Source: Chloroflexota bacterium (lineage in GTDB: Bacteria > Chloroflexota > Anaerolineae > UBA4142). Taken from it: a stretch of 64,000 nucleotides of DNA. The DNA lies in the NCBI GenBank assembly GCA_016219275.1, contig JACRBM010000088.1:102431-166430 (forward strand). Direction: 5' to 3'. The stretch's first letter is position 1. Each line of letters starts with the position of its first letter. Shown in pieces: positions 9,482 to 18,132 of the stretch. The translations under genes were made by a program, and so were the position numbers. The notes beneath the pieces are model-generated. The model had not been told where the DNA came from. It was given only the letters and a program-made list of their open reading frames with translations, and ran no database searches.

Positions 9482-10174
9482 ATGCACTTTGATCTCGTCG
9501 AGTTCATCAAGACCGTCGGCTATGCCGGCATCTTTAGTTTTGTCTTTGCCGAGTCCGGTTTGTTCTTTGGATTCTTTTTGCCTGGCGATAGTCTGTTGCT
9601 CACGGCTGGCTTGCTCGCGTCGCGTGGTGTGCTTGACATCGTCGTGCTCATTGTCGGCGTGTTTATCTGCGCGGTGCTCGGCGACAATGTCGGATATTGG
9701 TTCGGCGCAAAAGTCGGTCCGCCGATTTTCAATCGTCCCAACTCGCGATTCTTCAAGCGCAAGAACTTGCTCAAAGCCAAAGAGTTCTACGACAAGTACG
9801 GCGCAATCACGATCACTGCCGCGCGCTTTATGCCGTTCATTCGCACGTTTGCGCCGATTGTCGCCGGCGCGGTCGCGATGAATTATCGCACATTCATCGT
9901 CTTCAATTTGCTGGGCGGCGTGCTGTGGGGCATCGGCATGACGACGCTCGGTTACGCGCTCGGCGTATGGTTCGGCACGGTCGAAGGGATTGACACGTAT
10001 TTTTCGCTACTTGTTCTCGCGTTCTTTATCATCCCAGGTTTACCGACGGCGTGGCACTTGTGGCAGGAAAACAAGAATACGATTCTCGCGTATGCGAAAG
10101 CGATCATCAATCGGCAACCCTTGCCCAGGATTGTGGATGAGGAGGATGAACGGTCGGTGGCAAGTGGGCAGTGA
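9482..10174 (+). CDS. DedA/VTT family membrane protein
   Basis: A 230-residue integral membrane protein with the DedA hallmarks: the early FAESGLFFGFFLPGDSLLL segment, FGAKVGPPIFNRPNSRFF, then RFMPFIRTFAPIVAGAVAMN and a G-G-V-L-W-G block. DedA/VTT proteins act in the cytoplasmic membrane and several have been linked to undecaprenyl-phosphate or phospholipid flipping and to proton-motive-force homeostasis. An undecaprenyl-phosphate role would suit its position just ahead of a peptidoglycan synthase. GAAAGGAATTGAAGG precedes ATG 9482. The last eight codons (ERSVASGQ) run into an intergenic tandem-repeat element, so the C-terminus may have been set by that insertion. Confidence 0.85.
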   Translation: MHFDLVEFIKTVGYAGIFSFVFAESGLFFGFFLPGDSLLLTAGLLASRGVLDIVVLIVGVFICAVLGDNVGYWFGAKVGPPIFNRPNSRFFKRKNLLKAKEFYDKYGAITITAARFMPFIRTFAPIVAGAVAMNYRTFIVFNLLGGVLWGIGMTTLGYALGVWFGTVEGIDTYFSLLVLAFFIIPGLPTAWHLWQENKNTILAYAKAIINRQPLPRIVDEEDERSVASGQ

Positions 10175-10231
10175 GTGGTGAGCAGTAAACAGTGAACAGT
10201 GCGAGCGCGGAGTCGTGGTGGCTCTGCGCTT
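10152..10231. repeat. 7-nt tandem array (ACAGTGA-like units) at the end of the DedA gene
   Basis: Successive 7-mers GGGCAGT GAGTGGT GAGCAGT AAACAGT GAACAGT occur at 10166-10200, overlapping the DedA stop at 10172-10174. A partial inverted pair AGCGCGGAG/CTCTGCGCT follows at about 10204-10231. Confidence 0.6.
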
Positions 10232-10266
10232 TTGATTTTCGCCATTTCCCCATTTCCCGCGCTCTG

Positions 10267-10275
10267 TGCTACAAT
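10267..10275 (+). promoter_or_regulatory. extended -10 promoter of the class A PBP gene
   Basis: TGCTACAAT, identical to the -10 region of the subtilase promoter. The leader to GTG 10437 is about 155 nt. I see no recognisable riboswitch in it. Confidence 0.4.
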
Positions 10276-10436
10276 AGCGCGCGGAACGATTCACCCTCGC
10301 TCAACGTCCTACGAATGAATGTTTCGGTTCGTGTAATCCCACTCTAGCCGATTGGTTATAGACCACCATAGCCCGATTCATCGTGCTTGCCATATTTAGG
10401 CGGGCGATTTTATCGCTTGACGAAGGAATTATTTTC

Positions 10437-13367
10437 GTGAGTCATCCTGCTTCTGCTTCCGTCGCGCCGCGCGGCTGGCGTTACACGCTGATGCGTATGC
10501 TGACGATCACCGCTATCGTCGCGCTCGTTGTTGCCGTCGCGCTCGTCGTCGGCGCGGTTAGCGCGTACACGTACTATGCGCGCGATTTGCCGCCGCCCGA
10601 ACAACTCGCGGCGCGTCCCATCGCGCAATCCACCAAACTGTTCGACCGCAACGGCGAACTGCTGTACGAAATCTTCGACCCGAACGGCGCGCGGCGCACC
10701 GTCGTGCCGAGCGCGCGCATCCCCCTCGTGCTCAAGCAAGCAACCATCGCGACCGAGGACAAATCGTTTTACACCAACCCCGGCGTAGATTGGTACGGCA
10801 TTGCGCGCGCGGCGTACTATTACATTCGGTACGGGCGCCCCGTGTCCGGCGGCGGCAGCACCATCACGCAACAATTGATCAAGAGCGCGCTGTTGACGCC
10901 GGAGCAAACATTCGAACGCAAAATCCGCGAAGCGATTCTCGCGCTTGAGGTCGCGCGCAAATATTCGAAAGAGCAAATCCTCGAATGGTACCTGAACACG
11001 ATTTGCTACGGCAATCTCGCGTGCGGCATTGAAGCCGCGTCCGATGCGTACTTTGGCAAACGCGTACAAGACCTGAATCTCGCCGAGGCATCGTTGCTCG
11101 CCGGGTTGCCGCAACTCCCGGCAGTGTACGATCCGTGCGCGCATCCCGATGCCGCGCTCGCGCGCCAAAGCGATGTGCTCGGCTTGATGGTCGAACAAAA
11201 ATACATCACGCCCGAGCAAGCCGCGTCTGCGCTTGCCGAATCGCGCAAGACGATCAACTCGGACGTGTTCGATAAACGCTGTGACCAAGGCATCGGCATC
11301 AAAGCGCCCCACTTTGTCGTTTACGTGCGCGAGGAACTCGAAAAACAATACGGACCCGAAGTCGTCTACAAGGGCGGCTTGCAAGTGACGACGACGATTG
11401 ATCTCAAATTGCAACGACTCGCAGAGGAAGAAGCGCGCAAACAAATCAACGCGCTCGCCGGCAAGAACGTCACGAACGCGTCGCTCATCGCGCTTGATCC
11501 GAAAACCGGCGAGATTTTGACGATGCTGGGCAGTGTGGATTTCTTCGACAAGAAAATTGACGGGCAGGTGAACGTCGCGGTGCGCTTGCGCCAACCGGGG
11601 TCTTCGATCAAACCGCTCACGTACCTCACCGCGTTTCAAAAAGGGTGGACGCCCGCGACCGTTATCGCGGACGTGAAAACCGTGTTCCCAATCCCAGGTC
11701 AACCAGACTATGTGCCGGAAAATTACGACACGCGCGAACATGGTCTCGTGCCCATCCGCACGGCGCTCGCCTCGTCGTTCAACATTCCGGCGGTCAAGGC
11801 GTTGCAGTTCATCACCGTTACCGCGCTGATTGACACCTCGCGCAAATTTGGGATGACGACATTCCGCGATCCGCGCAACTATGGCTTGTCGCTCACGCTC
11901 GGCGGCGGCGATGTCAAGTTGCTCGAATTGACCGGCGCGTACGCAGTCTTGGCGAATCAAGGTGTGCGCGTCCCTGTGACGCCATTCCTTAAGGTGACGG
12001 ATCCGAACGGCAAAGTATTGTTTGATTTGAAAGCGAATCCACCAAAGGGTACCCAGGTCGCGGACGCGCGCCATGCGTACCAAATCACGAGCATCCTCAG
12101 CGATGTGAGCGCGCGCGCGCCGGGCTTTGGAACGAGCGGGGCGCTGCGTTTGTCGCGACCGGTTGCCGTGAAAACCGGGACGACGAACGATTGGCGCGAC
12201 AACTGGACGATTGGGTTCACGCCGGATTTTGTCGTCGGTGTGTGGGTGGGCAATTCGAATAACACCGAGATGGAACACATCAGCGGCGTCACCGGCGCGG
12301 GACCGCTGTGGCACAACTTTATGGAGCGCGCGCTCGCCGGCACGCCGCCCAAAGATTTTCTCGTGCCGCCGGGAATGGTCAAACTCGAAGTGTGCGTCGA
12401 GTCGGGTCTGTTGCCGACCGAGCTGTGTCCGTTGGATCATCGCGCGCAGGAAATTTTTCTCGCCGACAACGCGCCGGTGCAAACCGACCACGTGTGGCAA
12501 AAAATCAAGGTTGATCGGACGAACGGCTTGATCGGATCGGACGTGTGTCTGGAACTCGTGGACGAAAAAGTTTTCGCGGTATATCCGCCCGAAGCGCGCC
12601 AGTGGGCGATAGATCACAACATTCCGCAACCGCCGACGGAGCGTAGTCCGAATTGTCCCGACCCGGAGCCGACGCCCGTCGCCGGCGCGCAACCGACGAT
12701 GAGCGTCGCGTCGCCGCGCGATGGCAGTGTGATCGGCGGCGTGGTGCAGATCATCGGCACGGTGCAAATGCCGGATTTCGACAACTATACCGTGCAGATC
12801 GGGCAGGGCAATGATCCGCGCGATTGGACGTTGCTCGCGCGCAGTACGTCGCAAATCAAAGACGGCAATCTCGCGACCTGGGATACGCGCCGATTCGCGG
12901 ACGGCGTGTACACGATTCGGCTCGCGATGGCAGACCGCAGCGGCAGATCGTTCGGCGGACGCGTGCGCGTGACGATCGCGAACGCGCCAATCGTACCGAC
13001 CGCGATTATTATCGTGCCGACCGCGACGCGCACGCGCACCGCGACACTCGTTCCGACCCAGGTCATCCTGCCGACCGCGACGCGCACGTCCACGCCCGCG
13101 CCGACCTTGACGCCAACCCGCACCATCACGCCGACGGTCGCGAGTACAGCGACGCCGACGCGCACGGTGACGCCGCTCACGCCGGTCGCATTGCCGACCG
13201 CAACGCCGACCAAGACCGCGATTCCAACTGCGACGGCGACGCAAACTCTAGTCGCGCCGACCGCGACGCGCACCGCCACGCCGACTGCGACGCGAACGCT
13301 GGTGCTTCCGACGGCGACCCCGACAATCACACCGACGCGCACGACAACGAGTCCAACCAAGCCATGA
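10437..13367 (+). CDS. class A penicillin-binding protein (PBP1A type), bifunctional glycosyltransferase/transpeptidase
   Basis: This 976-residue protein polymerises and crosslinks peptidoglycan on the outer face of the membrane. A membrane anchor lies at about 20-45. The GT51 domain has catalytic E107 in [13 protein letters not shown] plus GGSTITQQL and [13 protein letters not shown]. The transpeptidase has S389-S-I-K392 (QPGSSIKP), the SxN motif in SSFNIPAVK, and K579-T-G. After about residue 745 comes a beta-sandwich ([17 protein letters not shown]) and from about 875 a Thr/Pro/Ala-rich tail of TPTxT-like units. GTG 10437 is chosen over GTG 10383 because AAGGA at 10423-10427 has proper spacing. 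The long low-complexity tail is unusual for PBPs elsewhere but fits Chloroflexi surface proteins; it may span the wall. Confidence 0.92.
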   Translation: MSHPASASVAPRGWRYTLMRMLTITAIVALVVAVALVVGAVSAYTYYARDLPPPEQLAARPIAQSTKLFDRNGELLYEIFDPNGARRTVVPSARIPLVLKQATIATEDKSFYTNPGVDWYGIARAAYYYIRYGRPVSGGGSTITQQLIKSALLTPEQTFERKIREAILALEVARKYSKEQILEWYLNTICYGNLACGIEAASDAYFGKRVQDLNLAEASLLAGLPQLPAVYDPCAHPDAALARQSDVLGLMVEQKYITPEQAASALAESRKTINSDVFDKRCDQGIGIKAPHFVVYVREELEKQYGPEVVYKGGLQVTTTIDLKLQRLAEEEARKQINALAGKNVTNASLIALDPKTGEILTMLGSVDFFDKKIDGQVNVAVRLRQPGSSIKPLTYLTAFQKGWTPATVIADVKTVFPIPGQPDYVPENYDTREHGLVPIRTALASSFNIPAVKALQFITVTALIDTSRKFGMTTFRDPRNYGLSLTLGGGDVKLLELTGAYAVLANQGVRVPVTPFLKVTDPNGKVLFDLKANPPKGTQVADARHAYQITSILSDVSARAPGFGTSGALRLSRPVAVKTGTTNDWRDNWTIGFTPDFVVGVWVGNSNNTEMEHISGVTGAGPLWHNFMERALAGTPPKDFLVPPGMVKLEVCVESGLLPTELCPLDHRAQEIFLADNAPVQTDHVWQKIKVDRTNGLIGSDVCLELVDEKVFAVYPPEARQWAIDHNIPQPPTERSPNCPDPEPTPVAGAQPTMSVASPRDGSVIGGVVQIIGTVQMPDFDNYTVQIGQGNDPRDWTLLARSTSQIKDGNLATWDTRRFADGVYTIRLAMADRSGRSFGGRVRVTIANAPIVPTAIIIVPTATRTRTATLVPTQVILPTATRTSTPAPTLTPTRTITPTVASTATPTRTVTPLTPVALPTATPTKTAIPTATATQTLVAPTATRTATPTATRTLVLPTATPTITPTRTTTSPTKP

Positions 13368-13376
13368 CGAAAAACG

Positions 13377-13405
13377 AACCCAGGTTTCTTCAAGAAACCT
13401 GGGTT
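13377..13405. terminator. perfect hairpin after the class A PBP gene
   Basis: AACCCAGGTTTCTT is followed almost at once by its complement AAGAAACCTGGGTT, giving a stem of at least 12 bp nine bases after the stop codon. There is no T-tract, so intrinsic termination is plausible but not certain. Confidence 0.55.
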
Positions 13406-13420
13406 CTGCAATGAAGTAGC

Positions 13421-13533
13421 GTGGGGCAATTTTCCAAATTGCCAAAAACCGTGGGGCAATTTTCCAAATTGCCAAAAACCGTGGGGCAATTTTCCAAATT
13501 GCCAAAAACTGTGGGGCAATTTTCCAAATTGCC
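13421..13533. repeat. four tandem 30-bp hairpin units (GGGCAATTTTCCAAATTGCC)
   Basis: Units begin at 13421, 13451, 13481 and 13511; the first three are full 30-mers differing only at the last base (C, C, T), the fourth is 23 nt. Each carries the inverted pair GGCAATTT/AAATTGCC. The array ends exactly at the stop codon of the convergent UbiX gene (13534), so it lies between two converging genes. Confidence 0.9.
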
Positions 13534-14592
13534 CTACAAACTCATTTCCTCTTTGTGTCCGAATCCTTCCGCGTTATCAATCCAGCGAATCCACTTGGGT
13601 ACGATTTTGTGCATTTCGATCACCCCCAGTTTGTCCAGCGCGCGACCCAGCATCGCGGCGGCGGGCAACCACTGTTTCACAAACGGGAATTTGCGAACGT
13701 ACAGTTCGTACCCGCGCGCGCGTTCGTCGTCTGGCACGCGCTGCGCGTCGCCGGCGATTTGCAAGCCGCGAATCGTTTGCCAGCCGCGCGTCGCCGCGTG
13801 CACCGTCGCGTGGACGCGCGCATCGCGCTGCAAATTTTGAATGTGCCGCGTTTTCGGATCGGAGAGAAAGTAGAGCGCGCGCGCATCGTCGTGCGCGTAG
13901 AACACATCGCACGCGTGCGGCGAACCGTCCGCGTTCGTCGTCGCGAGTGTCAGTGTGGTTTGCGCGGCGAGAAACGCGATGATCTTGTCTTGGGTGCTCG
14001 TCTCGGTTGGCGCGGCGACGGCGTCGCGCATCCCCGCCCACTGCGTGAACAACGCGTTATCGAAGCCGAGTCGCGCGAGCACGCGACCGACCGTGCCGTC
14101 AATCATTTCGGCGAGCGTTTGCGGGCGACTATAAAACGTGGGAATTGGCGGCGCGATAATCGCGCCCATTTCCGCGGCGCGTTCCATCAAGCGCAAGTGT
14201 CCCAGGTGAAACGGCGTCTCGCGCACGACGAGAATGAGCGGGCGACCTTCTTTCAACGTGACGTCCGCCGCGCGCGCGATCAAATCGGCGGAGAATGAAT
14301 TCGCAATCGCGGAAAGTGTTTTGATGCTGCACGGCATCACGATCATGCCGCGCGTAGCGAAACTGCCGCTTGCAATCGTCGCGCCGATTTGCCGATCGTC
14401 GTGCGTGACGTGCGCGAGTTGTTCAACTTGCTGAATCGTCCAATCGGTTTCGGCGGCAATCGTTTGCTTTGCCGCCGCGCTCATCACGAGATGTGTTTCG
14501 ACGTTCGGCAGATCGCGTAATACTTGCAACGCGCGAATGCCGTAGATCACGCCGCTTGCGCCGGTAATCGCGATCACGATTCGTTCGTTCAT
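13534..14592 (-). CDS. UbiX-type flavin prenyltransferase fused to a pyridoxamine-phosphate-oxidase-like FMN-binding domain
   Basis: A 352-residue fusion. Residues 1-190 are UbiX: IAITGASGVIYGIRALQVL for flavin binding, PCSIKTLSAIANSFSADLI, VRETPFHLGHLRLMERAAEMG and FYSRPQTLAEMIDGTVGRVL. UbiX prenylates FMN to make the prFMN cofactor used by UbiD decarboxylases. Residues about 200-350 are a PNPOx-like split barrel (TLTLATTNADGSPHACDVFY, LYFLSDPKTRHIQNL, RDARVHATVH) that usually binds FMN or another flavin. The ATG overlaps the upstream methyltransferase stop (ATGA, 14592-14589), so translation is probably coupled. It is the last gene of a six-gene minus-strand operon. No UbiD partner is in the window. 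The fused domain could hand over or hold the flavin (inference). Confidence 0.87.
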   Translation of the reverse strand: MNERIVIAITGASGVIYGIRALQVLRDLPNVETHLVMSAAAKQTIAAETDWTIQQVEQLAHVTHDDRQIGATIASGSFATRGMIVMPCSIKTLSAIANSFSADLIARAADVTLKEGRPLILVVRETPFHLGHLRLMERAAEMGAIIAPPIPTFYSRPQTLAEMIDGTVGRVLARLGFDNALFTQWAGMRDAVAAPTETSTQDKIIAFLAAQTTLTLATTNADGSPHACDVFYAHDDARALYFLSDPKTRHIQNLQRDARVHATVHAATRGWQTIRGLQIAGDAQRVPDDERARGYELYVRKFPFVKQWLPAAAMLGRALDKLGVIEMHKIVPKWIRWIDNAEGFGHKEEMSL

Positions 14593-15308
14593 CTTATCCC
14601 AACATAAACTGCCATCGTTCCCAGCATCAGCCAGCGAAATGATACGTCGCGGAAACCGACCGCGCGCATCAGCTCGCACACTTGCTCCGGTTTGTAAAAC
14701 GCGCGCACCGATTGCGGCAAATACGTGTACGCGTCTGGCTTGCCGCTCAACACTCCACCGATGCGCGGCATGGCGTAGTCGAAATAGATTCCAAAAATGT
14801 TTTTCCACACCGGCGCGCGCGGCGTCGTGATTTCGAGCGAGACCGCGCGTCCACCTGGCTTGAGCACGCGATACATTTCCGCAAACGCGATTTGCACGTC
14901 CGCGACATTGCGGAGAACGAAACCGTTGACGGCGCAATCAAAAGAGGAATTGGTAAATGGCAATTGGAGCATATCCCCGGCAATAAAATTTGTCGTGGGA
15001 TATTTTTTTTGCCCGCGCCGCATCATCTCTAGCGCGAAATCTACGCCGACGACGCGCACGCTGGGTTCGACCTCGCGTAGTGCGAACGCGAAATCGCCGG
15101 TGCCGGTGGCGAGATCGAGCGCGCGTCCGTCGCGCGGCGGTTGCGCGAGACGCGCGGCGACGCGGCGCATTTGTTGATGCTGCCCCAGCGTCATCACCGC
15201 GTTCATCAAATCGTACCGATGCGCGATTCCGTCGAACATCTTTTGGACGTAGGCGGCTTTATCGGCAGATTTTTGATTTTTGATTTCTGGTTTCTGATTT
15301 ACCGACAT
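14589..15308 (-). CDS. ubiE: demethylmenaquinone/ubiquinone C-methyltransferase (MenG/UbiE)
   Basis: A 239-residue SAM-dependent methyltransferase. It has the UbiE-specific FDGIAHRYDLMNAVMTLGQH near residues 30-49 and the SAM loop LDLATGTGDFAFAL. VGVDFALEMM, NGFVLRNVADVQIAFAEMYR and LKPGGR follow, then the late PQSVRAFYKPEQVCELM. It methylates the quinone ring in the last step of menaquinone synthesis. Its N-terminal residues QKPEIKNQKS are written by a 7-nt tandem repeat (AAATCAG/AAAATCA units), so the repeat element intrudes into the reading frame. ATG 15308 is preferred to an upstream TTG lying in repeat sequence. Context (UbiA, UbiX, ABC importer) supports a quinone operon. Confidence 0.9.
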   Translation of the reverse strand: MSVNQKPEIKNQKSADKAAYVQKMFDGIAHRYDLMNAVMTLGQHQQMRRVAARLAQPPRDGRALDLATGTGDFAFALREVEPSVRVVGVDFALEMMRRGQKKYPTTNFIAGDMLQLPFTNSSFDCAVNGFVLRNVADVQIAFAEMYRVLKPGGRAVSLEITTPRAPVWKNIFGIYFDYAMPRIGGVLSGKPDAYTYLPQSVRAFYKPEQVCELMRAVGFRDVSFRWLMLGTMAVYVGIR

Positions 15309-15332
15309 CCAACTTCCAACTTCCAATTTCTA
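15266..15332. repeat. paired 7-nt tandem arrays between UbiE and permease genes
   Basis: AAAATCA/AAATCAG-type units (minus strand) lie inside the first codons of UbiE, and CCAACTT units at 15307-15332 fill the gap to the permease stop. Confidence 0.6.
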
Positions 15333-16070
15333 CTTGGCGAACAGATACGGACACAACGCGCGTTCGAGATAGTCTACGACAAAGTACAACAACAAACCCA
15401 GGAGACTCATCGCAACAACGCCGGCGTACATTTCCGGATACGCGATACGTTGGAAGGTGTCCACGATAACGTAATAGCCCAGCCCCGCGTTCGTCGCGAA
15501 CGATTCGGTGAGGAAGAGTACCGCGACCGCGGTGCCGATGCTAAGGCGGACTGAAGTGAGTACGGCAGGCAGCGTCGCCGGCAAATAGACAAAGCGCAAC
15601 AATGCGCGCCGCCCCGCGCCAAGCGAGCGCACCGAGTAGAGCAGTTCGGGGCGGAGCGCCATCGCTTGATCGCGCACGACGACGAGGACTTGGAAAAACA
15701 GAATTAAAAAGATGATAAAAATTTTCGACGCGTCGCCGATGCCGAGAAAGAGCAATACAATCGGCAGCAAAACGATTTTCGGGATCGGGTACGTCAGGTA
15801 AATGACCGGCGCGAAAAAGCGATTGAGTTTTTCGGACTGTCCTAGCACGAGACCGGCGGGCGTTGCAAGCAGAACTGAAAGCGCAATGCTCGCGACGACG
15901 CGCCACGCGCTCACGACGAAATGCCAGCCGAGCGAACGCGGCACCTGGGTCGCAAACGCGACGAGTACCTCGGTCGGCGCGGGTAAAATATCGCGGTTCA
16001 AAACGAGCGCCGCAATTTCCCACGCGGCAAAGAGCGCGAGGGTGGCAAAGAGGATGTCGCGTTTTCTCAT
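15330..16070 (-). CDS. ABC transporter permease, NitT/TauT (SsuC-like) family
   Basis: 246 residues with six likely membrane helices and the BPD_transp_1 layout: the early W-E-I-A-A-L segment with ILPAPTEVL, then TYPIPKIVLLPIVLLFLGIG and SVRSLGAGRRALLRFVYLPA. The last is the EAA-type loop that docks the ATPase. Nitrate, sulfonate, taurine, pyrimidine and thiamine-precursor importers share this family. It is encoded with its ATPase (16148-16957) and lipoprotein (17027-18052) between UbiA and UbiE genes, which suggests import of something used in quinone synthesis (inference). The start is an ATG just left of a repeat that fills the gap to the ATPase stop. Confidence 0.88.
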   Translation of the reverse strand: MRKRDILFATLALFAAWEIAALVLNRDILPAPTEVLVAFATQVPRSLGWHFVVSAWRVVASIALSVLLATPAGLVLGQSEKLNRFFAPVIYLTYPIPKIVLLPIVLLFLGIGDASKIFIIFLILFFQVLVVVRDQAMALRPELLYSVRSLGAGRRALLRFVYLPATLPAVLTSVRLSIGTAVAVLFLTESFATNAGLGYYVIVDTFQRIAYPEMYAGVVAMSLLGLLLYFVVDYLERALCPYLFAK

Positions 16071-16147
16071 CTCAGTCGTTAGTCGTCAGTCGTCAGTCGT
16101 CAGTCGCCAGAAAATCTGTTGACTGTCTACTGTTGACTGTTGACCAT
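16071..16147. repeat. tandem/inverted array of the ACAGTCA family
   Basis: GTCAGTC-type units occupy 16072-16110 and TTGACTGT/CTACTGT units 16117-16145, filling the permease-ATPase gap exactly. The same family returns at 56297-56377. Confidence 0.7.
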
Positions 16148-16957
16148 CTACTTTTCCTTTAGCATCTCGCGCAACAAACGCGCACGGTCGCCAAATTCCG
16201 GCGAGTCGCGGTACTCGGCGCGCCCCGCGCCGGGATTTTCGACGATGCGTGGCGCGCGGTGCGGCGGCGCGCCCAGCACGAGAATCGTGCGACCCAGGAA
16301 GACCGCTTCTTCGATATTGTGCGTCACGAACACCGTCGTCGTCTGCGTTTCGTTCTGCAATTCGAGCGTCACCTGCTCTAGGTCTTCGCGCGTCACCGCG
16401 TCGAGCGCGCTGAACGGTTCGTCCATCAACAACACGTCCGGCTCGAGCACGAGCGTGCGCGCAATCGCGACGCGTTGGCGTTGTCCGCCGGAAATCTGCG
16501 CCGGATATTTTTGCGCGAGCGCGCTGAGACCGAAACGCTCCAACCAAAAATCAACCACGAGCGGCGTGTGGTGTTTGGCGTGTGGCGAATTGCCCTCTGC
16601 CATTTGCCATTTGCCATTCGCTATTTGCGGTCGTTCCTGTCCATAGAACTCGCGAATCTGCAAACCCAGTTCGACATTCTCGCGTACCGTCGCCCACGGC
16701 AGCAAACCGTATTCCTGCAACACCAACCCGGTCTTGCCGCGATTTTTCTTGCGCGGCACGGTCTCCCCATTCACCACAATCGTGCCTGTGTCCATCGCGC
16801 GCACGCCGACGATGAGATGCAACAATGTGGACTTGCCACAGCCGGACGCGCCAATCACCGACCAAAACTCGCCGCGTTCGACGCACCACGTAAAGTGATC
16901 GAACAGCGGCGTGGTTTGGGCTGGGTAGGTGAAGGTGAGGTCTTGAATCGCGATCAT
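16148..16957 (-). CDS. ABC transporter ATP-binding protein, NitT/TauT family, with an in-frame repeat insertion
   Basis: 269 residues with Walker A GASGCGKSTLL (near 36-46), Q-loop LVLQEYGLLPWATV, signature ISGGQRQRVAIARTL, Walker B VLLMDEPFSALD and the H-loop VFVTHNIEEAV. It powers the permease next to it. About 25 residues near 107-133 (after REFYGQ, including QIANGKWQMAEG and NSPHAKHHTP) have no counterpart in the family. They are encoded by repeated TTTGCCA and TGTGGTG units at 16564-16630, placed between the Q-loop and the helical subdomain. No stop is introduced and all motifs stay intact, so the enzyme is probably functional. Confidence 0.9.
   Translation of the reverse strand: MIAIQDLTFTYPAQTTPLFDHFTWCVERGEFWSVIGASGCGKSTLLHLIVGVRAMDTGTIVVNGETVPRKKNRGKTGLVLQEYGLLPWATVRENVELGLQIREFYGQERPQIANGKWQMAEGNSPHAKHHTPLVVDFWLERFGLSALAQKYPAQISGGQRQRVAIARTLVLEPDVLLMDEPFSALDAVTREDLEQVTLELQNETQTTTVFVTHNIEEAVFLGRTILVLGAPPHRAPRIVENPGAGRAEYRDSPEFGDRARLLREMLKEK
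16564..16630. repeat. tandem repeat element inserted in frame in the ABC ATPase gene
   Basis: GCCATTT units (CTGCCATTTGCCATTTGCC and variants, 16597-16630) adjoin TGTGGTGTTTGGCGTGTGG (16566-16584). Both resemble the unit-plus-variant arrays found between genes. Confidence 0.65.
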
Positions 16958-16965
16958 TTTTTATT

Positions 16966-17027
16966 GGACGCGGATTGACGCGGATAAACGCGGATATTTC
17001 GTTTTTCATCCGCGTTTATCCGCGTCC
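16966..17027. repeat. inverted array of the ACGCGGAT family
   Basis: GACGCGGAT units at 16966-16995 face ATCCGCGTTTATCCGCGTCC at 17008-17027 across an AT-rich centre. It fills the gap between ATPase and binding-protein genes. Confidence 0.8.
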
Positions 17028-18052
17028 TATTTTAGGAAGTTGCCGTCCACTGACGACGCGAACGTGACCGGCGCGTTGATGAGTTTGCGATCGAGCGCCC
17101 ACTTGACCACGTCGTCCCATTGCGCTTGGCTGGGAATGGCGGGGTCGGGGAACGGTGGAAATTGGTACTTGTCTTTGAGTTGGTCCGGCACGCGTCCGAC
17201 TTCGATCAAAATGTTGCGAAGCGGTTCGGGCTTGGCGCGAATGTCGCCAATTGCCTTGTCGTACGCCGCGAGCAATTTCCTTACATCATCCGGTCGTTTC
17301 TCCACAATGTCGGTCCGAAAACTAATCACGCTCATGCTGTACTCGGTATACTTGGTGTCGTCCACGACGATGCGCGCGCCCTGCAAAATCGCGAGCGAGG
17401 CAAGCGGATCGGGCAGCGTCGCCGCGGCGACCTGACCTTGCTGCAGCAATTGCAAGCGCGTCGGAATCGCCGGCACATTCGTCGTCTTGATGTCGGCGGC
17501 GGCGAGACCTTCTTTTTCGAGCAAGCGTTGCGTGACGTACTCGATCACCGAGTTTTGCGAGATCGCGATTTCCTTGCCTTTCAAATCCTGCGCGGTTTTG
17601 ATTGGACTATCTTTCGGCGTGAGGATCCAGTACTCGGCGGCGTTCTTGAACGCGATGCGCGCCTGGCGCACGATCTTGATGCGCGGCTGATCCTTATTGA
17701 ACAGCACCGTCGAAACCAGGTCGTTCAACTGTCCGTCAATCTGCGAGGTGAGCATCATCTGGTCGCGCTCTGCCGCGCTCGATGCCGGCACCAGCTCGAC
17801 GGTGATGCCGTTCGTTTTGAAATAGCCCTGTTGTTGCGCGACGTAAAACGGCACAACGTCCGTGATCGGCAGAACGCCGATGCGAAGCGTGCCCGAACTC
17901 GTCGGCGGCAAGGGCGCGCGTGTCGCAGTTGCGCCGGCTTGCGGCGCGGATGTCGGCGCGCTCGTCGGCGCGGCGGTCGGCGTTGCCGGCGCGCACGCGG
18001 CGAGCAGCGCGAGCGCAAGAACGAGCAAAATAACAATGCGTGGTGAAATCAT
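17027..18052 (-). CDS. ABC substrate-binding lipoprotein, NMT1/THI5-like (NitT/TauT family)
   Basis: 341 residues: signal peptide (MISPRIVILLVLALALLAAC, lipobox LAAC), a short Ala/Pro/Thr linker to about residue 55, then the type II binding fold. The fold starts LRIGVLPITDVVPFYVAQQQ and has GYFKTNGITVELVPASS and AQDLKGKEIAISQNSVIEY. It would capture substrate outside the cell for the permease and ATPase downstream. ATG 18052 is preceded by GGAGGG, which rules out longer forms. It lies directly after UbiA on the same strand. The substrate cannot be read from sequence; a quinone precursor or aromatic acid is a context-based guess, thiamine precursor or sulfonate are alternatives. Confidence 0.86.
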   Translation of the reverse strand: MISPRIVILLVLALALLAACAPATPTAAPTSAPTSAPQAGATATRAPLPPTSSGTLRIGVLPITDVVPFYVAQQQGYFKTNGITVELVPASSAAERDQMMLTSQIDGQLNDLVSTVLFNKDQPRIKIVRQARIAFKNAAEYWILTPKDSPIKTAQDLKGKEIAISQNSVIEYVTQRLLEKEGLAAADIKTTNVPAIPTRLQLLQQGQVAAATLPDPLASLAILQGARIVVDDTKYTEYSMSVISFRTDIVEKRPDDVRKLLAAYDKAIGDIRAKPEPLRNILIEVGRVPDQLKDKYQFPPFPDPAIPSQAQWDDVVKWALDRKLINAPVTFASSVDGNFLK

Positions 18053-18063
18053 TTTCCCTCCAA

Positions 18064-18132
18064 GAAATTTTCGATTTTGGATTTTCGATTGGACAAGACG
18101 CAAATCGCAAATCGAAAATTGCAAATCAAAAA
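18064..18132. repeat. inverted array of the AAATCGA family
   Basis: ATTTTCGATTTTGGATTTTCG-like units (18068-18091) face GCAAATC/GAAAATT units (18100-18132). It overlaps the last two codons and stop of the UbiA gene. Confidence 0.75.

Noticed and set aside
10267..10436. Riboswitch in the 155-nt leader of the class A PBP gene
   Set aside because: No known aptamer pattern or terminator/anti-terminator pair could be drawn.
10410..13244. Very long open frame antisense to the class A PBP gene (944 codons)
   Set aside because: Arg/His-rich product without motifs; the opposite strand has complete PBP motifs. GC-rich codon choice leaves few stops in the antisense frame. The same holds for the long antisense frames at 47683-49974, 20529-21875 and 28508-30013.
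13421..13533. Possible CRISPR array (regular 30-nt repeats)
   Set aside because: Units are directly adjacent with no spacers between them and each is itself palindromic.
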